Origin: Akanthomyces muscarius | Taxonomy: Eukaryota; Ascomycota; Sordariomycetes; Hypocreales; Cordycipitaceae | NCBI RefSeq assembly: GCF_028009165.1 | Contig: NC_079245.1 | Location: 3,658,001 to 3,722,000 of the forward strand | Length of the DNA stretch: 64,000 nt | Direction: 5' to 3' | Shown here: piece after piece, positions 55,512 through 64,000 of the stretch | Layout: each line of letters begins with the position of its first letter | Numbering within the stretch: position 1 is the stretch's first letter | Notes under the pieces: generated by a model | Databases searched by the model: none | Told to the model about the DNA's origin: nothing | The model's input: the letters and a program-made list of their open reading frames with translations, nothing else | Made by a program: the position numbers and the translations under genes

Positions 55512-58500
55512 AATTTGCAACACCGAAGCTCTGATAGGCTGATGTGTAGTCTGACGGTTGAGACAGGGGTTCAGGGTGACAGGAAGAAGACACGATAAGT
55601 CTTCAACTCTGGCAGGCAGTTTCCAGTTTGACCGGGATGGGCCTACGCTGATATATATATAGAGAGACTGATGGGCATGGACAAATGCTACGTAGGCGAG
55701 ACACAGATCAAGGTCGGACGGGGGCTTCACAGACCGAGCACATTTCCAAAGAGGCAAGTCTAGGTCCCAGAAATGACACCCCCCCTTTCTCCAGGTTCCG
55801 CTCCGTGACTAGCCTCGCACTCGCTCCATGTCCGCGCGCCGAAATCTTGGGAGGGGCCGAAGATGGGGACGACGAACCGAGCCAGAGCTGGGATGGCAGT
55901 TGTGAAGATGATGGGCATTGGCCCGCTCTAGGCGGACGCAACAAATTGATCGTGACAGCGGGCTGTGGCAAGACAGGACGGTGATGAGAGTCTCACATTC
56001 GTCAGTCACCTAAACGGCGTTTAAATCACAATTTTACAAAACGACAGCCTTACCTCGAGTTCATCTTGTCTACACCACTGGCGTCGAAAGCGAAGAGATG
56101 CAGGTTTTGCTACTCTTTTCAGTGAGTCTTTACGCCATCGACGACGCTAACTGAGCATCCGTAGCGCAGGGGGTCCGGTGGTCTTGCGATTGCCACTCAC
56201 TCTGCGGCCCGAACTAGGCAAGTAGCTTGGAGGAAAAACTGTTCAGCTCATCCGCATTCCAGTTTTCTACAGGCTAGGTTGAGAAACGTCATGGTTCTTT
56301 TGCAACCTGTACTTGCACGTTACGTGGCCCTGGCCCCCTCCTCCTCGCACTTCTGTACCACAGCCCAGCCATCGGGCAAACAACCAGACACGAGCCGACA
56401 AGATGATTGCTGAGACGCCACGATGACGATGCATCGGACAAAATGATTCCTCCGACTCAAAGTGCTGGGCGGAAAAGCAAAAAAAAAAAAAAAAAAAAAA
56501 AAGGGACAAAGAGAGCAGGACAAGCATCTCTCAGCCACACACAGGGACTTGACGCCAGTTCCACACCGCCGGCACTTGGTCGATCCCGCCCTTTGAACAG
56601 GCGGAGTTGGGCCCTTTCTTTCACACTTTCACACATGTGCAGTATCGGCAGAGCCCAATCGAATCACGGACGATGACGCTCGTCACAACTTTGATTTGCA
56701 GTGTAGAAAAAGAACCCCTGGTGTAATTTGCTCCATCTAATTAGCGGCATGCTTCACACAGAGAAGAGCGCTAGGGTCAGCCAGCCATCCAGCCATCCAG
56801 CGCCATCATCAAGCCGCCTGACAACGAGATCGTACAAGAAATTGTGGAGTGCACGTATTCAAATACGCGTATATAGGCCAGGGCAGCGCAAGACAGAGGA
56901 CCTTTTACGGAGCCGCTTGTTTGGATTGGTCCTGATTTTTCGCCGTCAAATTTCATCGTTTACCTGTCGTGCGTGTGCAACAACCATGAACCACCCCCCG
57001 ACGGAAAATCGTCCAACGGGAAGCGTGCGTCGCGCGATGGAGAACGGACTGGACTCTTGCCGGGAAACATGGGCTGATATTGTCAAAGTCAATGTCAACT
57101 ACCGGCTCGCCAAGTCCCCTTGCCAACTCTCGACTGGTATAAGTCGCTTGCTGGATGTGTCTGGCTGCAGGTCGGACACTGCAGATCTGTAAAGGTATTA
57201 CAAAAAAGAATAACAATGAAACATCACTCAGATGACACGGCCGAGGAAAACGGCTTCGTTTCGGCGCAGTATAAAGCCGCCCCCGTAGTTGCCCTGGGGG
57301 GGTTGAGAGGCGGCAGCGGCCCGATCCCCGGGAAAAGTCAAAGCAGAGACGGCCAATACGGGTACGAAGCCAAAAAGGAAAAAAGAGCCACAGGATCTGA
57401 GCCGCAAAAGCCCCTTTTTAGATCTAGATAAAGGCTCTCCGTGTACCGCGAGCTGTCAATTATCCAACATGGTTAAACCGTCTCACGAATGCTGCTTTTT
57501 ACAATTGTCGTTAAAAAAAAAAAGCCCAAACTTGCTCTCAGCCCCTCGGCCGGACGAGCGACGCAGAAACCACGAAAGATGTATAAAATAGTCAACTAAC
57601 TTTAGTTGACTGGCTGCCTCCGCAGCTGGTCCGCCTGCCAGGGCCACGATGCTACCCTCCATTTCTGCGCCTTTCATCTAGTTACCAGTAGTTTATGCTC
57701 CACACTCTTCAAGTTTTATGCACATGCGCACCGGTGCGACGCCGTTCCGATTGCATATTTTGAGCGCATCGCTTATTTTGAAACAAAGAACTACCGGGTG
57801 ACACGCATGGCAGACGGCACATCACCTGCATCGATACACGTATTCATGCACTCTGCAGTTTGCATGGGGTGGGAGTTCACGAGTCCGCCGTCGGGGTCCA
57901 AACGGTCCTCCAGTCTCCGACTTGTGAGACCAGCGCACATGCTAGAGCCAAAGACTGCCTACGTGGGCTTGTTCACCGACAACTAGGGCTGTGCATCACA
58001 TCGTGACCGGAATCAAGCTCTCTTCTGGCAGTGACGGGCGGATCTATCCTCTTTCGCGATGACCCGCGAGAAGGCCCGCGCGGACCACGTCCGGTGAGAG
58101 TTTGGGGGGGCGGCATGCCGGTGGAGATGACATATTCATCACATAACAGAATCCTACTATTTCGACAATTTCGCGAGATGGGCCGCGGAATAAAATGGGA
58201 CAAAATCGGCCGTCTCTTTCGGACAGTCCGCCCTCGCAGATTGGCCATCCGTGTAACGCGCGGAGTTTGCGCGCGGAAAATCCACCACTAGTGCAACGAT
58301 TTGTTCCGTACCATGGCATCTCTGCTTGGCCGTGAAATGATTCAACCCATCCCACTGCGTCCATTTTGCTTCATCATAGGAGCATCTTCTGTGAGCATGC
58401 TACAATCGACGTGCCTCATTAGAGCGGTTGTTGTGACTTGCACGGCTTGATCGACAGATGTACTACACTCGTGCTTTTTTTTTTATACGAGAAGCTCTCT

Positions 58501-58799
58501 CGTAATGTCCGGCTCCCAAAGCTGCCATCAGATCTTTGCGCCAGAGTCCATTCTCAGTGTATGCTCGCCACGTGTCTGAACGTCGAGGACCTAAGACCGA
58601 AGCGATTCGCTCCACGCGCTCAAAACACGCGCATATGGTATAATTCTCAGCATGTGCTTGCGAATCAAAAGTAAATGAATTAGGAAATTATAAGCAGTCT
58701 AGTCTTGTAAAAGCCACTGGCTCCCGAAGCTAAGAATACGTGCGGAATGGTATCACTCAAGAAATTAACAATATACCAGCCGTCCATCACGCCCTTCGT
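55512..58799. other. 3.3-kb gene-free region
   Basis: No supported gene. It includes the P450 promoter with a TATATATATA tract at about 55650 and a 24-base A run. Several 90-150-codon frames (56728-57192, 57120-57431, 57606-57986, 58044-58364) lie on opposite strands over the same DNA, with no domains, so I do not call them. Confidence 0.5.
56479..56502. repeat. 24-base poly-A tract
   Basis: Uninterrupted run of 24 A. No coding sequence, second target site or retroelement end could be seen beside it, so it may be a simple homopolymer expansion. Confidence 0.9.
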
Positions 58800-61540
58800 T
58801 TACCTCTGTCTCGAATCCGTCCACACATTGTCGTCGCCAATCCCTAATGAACTATCTGCGTTTGGCAAAACGAACCTCGGTTCCCTCGATGAGCCTCTCG
58901 ACGGGCGTGACGACTCTTCAGCCTGCGAGGATGTCTCGCCGTCGCTGCCCGGTACCGGCGGCGGCTCTTTATAGATCCACGCCTCCAGCAGCGGACTGAC
59001 GAGGCTCGGGTTGACAAAGCTCAGTCCCTGCTCGCGAAGTTCGTCCATGGTGCTACCACGACGCAAGAGGCGGCGCGTCGAGTTTCCATTGGGCAGGGGC
59101 TCGTCCTGGCCATCATCAAGAATGGCTTCGTCATCGCTTGCGGCCCCGCGAATGTTGCGCAGCGCAATATACTTGGTGAGCGGTTCGAAGCGTCGTGTAA
59201 AATAATAGCTGTACCAGATAGTAAAAGGAAGAAGGGGCAGGATGGAGACGGATTGGACGAATGCCGAAAGGGACGCAATTCGGCCGACCATGACGACTTC
59301 AAAAACCAGGATGCCAATCACGAGACGGCTGCAGATGATGCGCCAGGCGCCGCCGGTTGCATGCTGCGGCTGGTCCATGGCATATAGCAGCATGTACTTG
59401 AACGTAAAGTAGCCCAGCGCAAAGTAGATGATGCCAAAGATGAGAATGATGTGGCCACCCTTCAGCGCGCTGTAGATGAAGCAGAGGTTGAAGACGAGTA
59501 GTGACGTCGGCAGGTAGAACCCGTACTGAAAGTTGGGCGGTTTCTGGAGCTGGGCATAGTCACGCGGTGTTTTGGCGAACAATCGGTAGATGGGGTAGAG
59601 CACGACGCTGCCTACTTCCAAAATGCGGAAGGGCATCAGGCCGATACCTTGCAGCATGACGAAACTGGTATAGAAACTGACAAGGTCCTCCACATCAGCG
59701 GCTATGATGGCTGGAATCTTGCTCGTGTCCTTCAACAATTCCTGCAAGGAAGAATAAAAGTCGAGACCCGTCTTGGAAATGGCAAACACGAAAAAGGTGT
59801 TGAAAAAGGTGAAGAAGAAGTTTTTGGACACGACAGACAGCTCGACGTCACCTTGGGAAATCATGCCCTGGTGGTTGGAGAGCAGGTCGTAGACGTATGG
59901 AACAGCAATGTTGAGCAAGGAGACGACGAGTGTAGGACCACCGTTTTGAATGAGCGACTTGATAATTTCATGGTCCTCTAGCCAATCGGCAAATGAGGGC
60001 ATCACGTTGCGGATAGTGCAAATGCTGAGCCAGGAGGCTAGGAGAGCAGTAGGAAATATCCAGACCAAAGTGAGAATGGTGATGAACAAGGTGATGGCCC
60101 AGGCTTTGAGGCGACGGATGCCGCGAGGAGCGTACGTGTTTTTCCAGACCATGTCCGACGGTGAGGGAGTGGCCTTGGTCATGAACTGACCCGGACGAGG
60201 GTCGATCTCGGCCTGGATGAGCATCTGGCAAGCGGCAACTGTGTCCATGGTGACGAGAGCCATGTCACATGGAGTGTATTCCTGCCTGCGCGCAGCAACC
60301 ACCTTTTCATCGATTCTCCGCAGCTTTTCTTCGTAGTAGTCAATGGCATCCACATTTTGCCGACGGAATCCCAAAAAGCCATGACGAAGGACAACCTGGG
60401 GGCGGACGCCGTGACGGAGATGTGGCTGGTCGGGATTGCTTTGGAGTAGACCCCAGTTCTCGCCCGACTCTTCATCATGCTCTCGTGCTGTGTCAGTAAC
60501 CAGATGGTTCTCTGAGTCTCGCGGCACATCTGATGCGGGCAACTCTCTATCGTGGGGGTGCTGCGAGTCCAGATATCGAGCCCAAGCCGTCTCAAGTCGA
60601 TTTAACAAGCGGGTTCGCTCCTCGACTAGAGCATCCAATTTTTTCCAGTCGCGGCAGAGAAACACGGTTTCGACACTCCCAATACCAAGCTTCTCGATAA
60701 CGGATTTGAGTTTGACCTCTGATCGCAGGGCGGCAGGAACACCAGAGATTCGGAACGTTCTATCGGTAACAGTCGATTGCGATCCTAGATAGTCTTGGCG
60801 TAGCTTGATGATGCGGAACGTCTCCCGATTGATGGCGTAGAGGGTCAAGGCGACAAAGAGGTAGACAAAGACGACGTGAGACCAAAGAAAGGCGCGCTCT
60901 CGACTCTTATCCTTGCCACCATCTTCATCGTCGCCCTTGCCGTAGGCGCCAAAGGGGAGCCGAACGGAGGCATACGAATTTGGGCGGTAGGTGTACAACG
61001 TTTGGTTGTCGCGGTCATCAGGTTGACCCGGAAGAAAGCCTTCATTGAGATACTTGTGGTTGATGGGCAAAAGCACGACAACGGCAAAGAAGGCCATGAT
61101 GCAAAAGATTCGAATGGCCATTTTGAAAAAAGAGAGAAAGACAAAGGCGTCGAGGCCGGCCGAGGTGAGAATCTGCTCCTCTGTGATGCGATACAGTTTC
61201 GGAATCCAGCCGAAGAAGGTCTTAGGAAGGGTAGGGAGATCCATGTTGGGATGGAGGCGCCTCTTGCGCGCCGAGTATAGGGCTGGCCATCGTGGGCGGA
61301 GAAGCTGTTCTCTGATTAGCGACAACACGAAGCCTCGACGGGTTTGAAAGGACGTACGCAAAAAGTAATGAAGGCTGAGACGCCGAGTGTCAGGGAGAGG
61401 GCGAGCTGGACCTGGAGGGCCTTAGTATTGGCACCCGGCGACACATAGCGAGACCAGTCCCCGTCGCACTTGTCGTCGGAGTGGTTACGCATGGCGTGGC
61501 ATGTCGGGGCGAATGGATCGGACAGGCCAGGATGGGTCAC
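58800..61540 (-). CDS. CSC1/RSN1-like mechanosensitive ion channel (OSCA/TMEM63 family)
   Basis: Two exons on the minus strand, 61540-61358 and 61304-58800, give 895 residues. The intron is 61305-61357; only this acceptor restores the family's FCLLRPR sequence after the first helix. The start may be at 61492 (residue 17). The family is the OSCA/TMEM63 group of osmosensitive, calcium-permeable cation channels, with 11 helices. The features run: helix 1, the RSN1_TM segment FFGWIPKLYRITEEQIL, two further helices, a large cytosolic domain (about 200-400) with a folded ferredoxin-like part (FRISGVPAAL), and a C-terminal helix bundle with FFNTFFVFAISKTG and DYAQLQKPPNFQYG. The polar, Ser-rich C-terminal tail is typical of fungal members. 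Confidence 0.92.
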
Positions 61541-64000
61541 GGCAAAGCTACGTTTAAAGCAGCGATGCGGAGGAGGTGGTAATTTTTAGATGTTGCGGCT
61601 GTATATCTCTCGATCGACAAGATGATAGTACTGCAAGGAGACGGCGATGACAACGACGGCGACGACGGCGACGAGAAAATAGTCTTGTGACGTAAGGCAG
61701 CTAGAGCTTGCTAGACGGCCGGAAAACTAGGCACAGCCGTCGCCACTGCGGACGCGGCCCAATGAGGGGCGGTCTGTGTGCTTACATAAGGAACTGGCAG
61801 CTTGGGCTAAGGGCTCATTGCGTACATGCCATGGTGAGTGAGACTTTTTGGACTTGCATTGGTAAATACAAATAGACTGGACTGGATCGCTGACCGGCTA
61901 CGTCAAGACGTGCTGCATTTCTTAGATGCGGACAGTCTGTGGCGCAGAAACCCCCACAACCCCGGCTCTGCCTGAAGGCATGTTTGCAGTGTACTCGACA
62001 TCGCATCTTGACGTGATTCTTTGGACGCCTCTTTAGAGAAGATGTGTGGTCAAGGTACTTGCTTTTAGTTTGCTATGAAAATTTGACCCCAGATGCTCGG
62101 TATGACTTGAGAGCACAACAGGTCACCAGTATGCTTGGGCGACGGACAAAAAGTCAAAGTGTAGCGTCCTGGTGCCCGGCGTTTGGTTTAAACACAAACA
62201 TGACTTGATATTATTAGCAACTCATTCCGCCAGCATCCTGGCTTTGCGGTGGATTGTAAACGCCAAGTGATTGGGTTGGACGCGTGGCACGAGCTGTACC
62301 TGACTGCCCCAGTATTTAACCATTATCTGAATGTCACTGGCGCATAAAGTGCAAAATATGATATATATCTATATAGGGCGAAATGAGAATCGACACCAGC
62401 CGTTTCAATGTTTCTGTTTTTCAATTGACGCCGTTCAAGCTGGTGCTATTATTAGCTGGCCTCGAGTCACACAAGGTGTGTATAGTGTATATAGTGCTAG
62501 TCGACGCCGCAAAGAAGGGAGGCGTGCGGCAGGGCCCGTTGACCATGTCTCGGGCACGACTAGATAGCATCTCACGAAGCGGAAGACTAGAGTACCAGCA
62601 AGGATTGAACCCTCCACGACGCGTTTACGGTTTGGCGATACATGTTGCCACAGCGAAGGCAACGTGACGATCACAGATAGAGGATCAGGTTAGACTTCAA
62701 TGTATCCAGGCGCCTTCCAGAACAATAAGCTGGCTCTGCCATGGCAAGATATGGAGCTCGTGGGGAGACGCTGCATGTCGTCGGAAATTAACTGGCGCAG
62801 AAGAGGCGCGCTTGATAAGAAGCCCAGTCCGCCCAGCGGGCCTTGGAAGAAGTTTGGGCAGGGTGCAGCAGAGCAAAGCGGCCGCCTGCAGGGGAAAAGG
62901 GAAGCGACGAATGGCTTTTTATTTGCTTTTGTGATTCAGTTTTCGGGCCGTAGGAAAGGCGCATGATTCGATCCGCCAGTTCAACTAGTGAGTAGAAACC
63001 GAGTACCTAGCAACGAGGCGTGGGCTGGCAGTGCTCCGCGGGTTCTGCTTATTAGCGTGTACATGGTCAGAAGGTGCGGCGGTGTCGAGTGACGAGATAT
63101 CGTGACCGGCGGGACAAATCTGAGTTTTGAGAAAGAAAAAAATGAACAGTTCCCAGTTGCTTCACGAGAGACTCTTTACTTGACAATAGCGGTTCCTCGT
63201 TTTTTTTTTTATCATCCTTGGTAGCGCAGACATGTTGCTCGTGTTTTGATATTAAACAGAGGGGATGGTGAGTGGGCTGGGCCACTGAAAGAGCAGCTTT
63301 ACAGAAGGTTCCCTGGCCTGCTGTACGCCGCTAAATACTTGGCGACAGTGGGCATGGCGCCATGATTCGCAGTCCCCCTGCCGAGAAGCAAAAAGACATG
63401 ATGAAAAGAAAAGTATCGAGAGGAAGGAAAAAGTAAAGGTTGTTTCAAAAATGCACGTTATTGTTAGCAAACTAGGCGAAATGAGCTGCATGACGCAAGC
63501 TACGCCCCTTTACACCAACCACCTGCCCAGGCAGGCTGCAGCGGAGGCTTGGCCCAATAATTTGCCTGTGGCATGTGGCCTGTCACCTGTATCGACTCTC
63601 GTATTCTTGCACTCTTTGGTGTAGGTATTCGTATGTGTTTCTCGTAAGTATGGGTCTCTTTTTCTTATTGTTTTGGTCCAGCCCAAAATCTGCATTCCTC
63701 CACGGTCACCGACAATAACTACCTTTTTGCATCCCTGCTCGTCAAGCTGTCTGTCTTTTTTTTACGACAAGCTCACAAAAGTTCAACGTTGACCCTGGGC
63801 GGTGGGATCAAGACAGGAATACGTCAATCCGGTGCAGATCTTTTGCGATCGCGCGCTGCGTGTCCCCATGTCGGTCGGGGCCAGCCTGTCAGCGACCCCA
63901 GCCGGGCCTCCATAGCGCTGCAGGTACGAGCGGGACGGGATGCTATATTTACGCATCATCGGTTTAATAGCAAAAATTGGACAATCTAATCGATGCCGCT
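61541..64000. other. 2.5-kb gene-free right edge
   Basis: No supported gene up to the window end. It starts with the CSC1-like gene's promoter and a (GAC)n-like tract near 61640-61670. Frames of up to 94 codons have no domain. A gene could begin beyond 64000. Confidence 0.5.
61645..61673. repeat. GAC-rich trinucleotide-like tract
   Basis: The run GATGACAACGACGGCGACGACGGCGACG is a degenerate GAC repeat in promoter DNA, about 110 bases upstream of the CSC1-like start codon. Confidence 0.6.

Noticed and set aside
56479..56502. Poly-A tract as the end of a LINE-like or processed-gene insertion
   Set aside because: No coding remains next to it and no flanking target-site duplication were seen.
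62560..62640. Possible minus-strand tRNA suggested by a GGTTCAATCC B-box-like motif
   Set aside because: No complementary T-stem, no A-box at the right distance and no acceptor stem could be folded.

Overview
This is fungal nuclear DNA. Genes carry short introns (about 40 to 175 bases) with GT-AG borders and CTAAC or CTGAC-like branch sites, intergenic gaps are 0.2 to 3.5 kb, and the gene families are those of filamentous Ascomycota. LysM proteins, a killer-toxin-like chitinase, an HsbA-type protein, a UstYa-type protein and a CSC1-like channel together suggest a Sordariomycete, probably Hypocreales with an insect-, nematode- or fungus-associated lifestyle. The species is not identified. All gene models were spliced by hand from reading frame and splice signals; no transcript or homology search was available.

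Layout. 0.5-13.7 kb is mostly housekeeping: a secreted class II-like heme peroxidase (-), a WRAP53/SWT21-like WD40 protein (-), a PQ-loop vacuolar-type membrane protein (+), an R3H-associated-domain protein (+), an unrecognised 584-residue protein (-) and, divergent from it, a DDB1 homologue (+). 13.9-29.9 kb is an accessory stretch: a six-LysM secreted protein (-), a UstYa/DUF3328 membrane oxidase-like gene (-), divergent from it a small secreted repeat peptide with three GHSWY units (+), a bHLH factor with a four-fold 17-residue repeat (+), an HsbA-like secreted protein (+), an apparently eroded Zn2Cys6 factor (-), a 3.5-kb gene-free stretch and a C2H2 zinc-finger factor (+). 29.9-35.9 kb has an ABCC transporter and an unrecognised 310-residue protein. 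36.0-45.2 kb is a divergent pair of a LysM protein and a 1,918-residue killer-toxin-like GH18 chitinase with 15 introns. 46.2-61.5 kb returns to broadly conserved genes: Rieske iron-sulfur protein, an MFS drug/polyamine-type exporter, an M20 carboxypeptidase, a cytochrome P450 and a CSC1/RSN1-like channel. 61.5-64 kb shows no gene.

How the genes may work together. The most interesting point is the divergent UstYa-type gene and repeat-peptide gene sharing a 568-base promoter region. In known dikaritin and kexin-processed peptide pathways a secretory precursor with repeated cores containing aromatic residues is crosslinked by UstYa-family proteins. Here the repeated unit GHSWY contains His, Ser, Trp and Tyr, and the precursor lacks the usual dibasic cleavage sites, so this may be a new ribosomal peptide family. 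The bHLH gene 1.7 kb beyond the precursor is a possible local regulator. The LysM-chitinase pair and the six-LysM protein point to attack on, or masking of, chitin.
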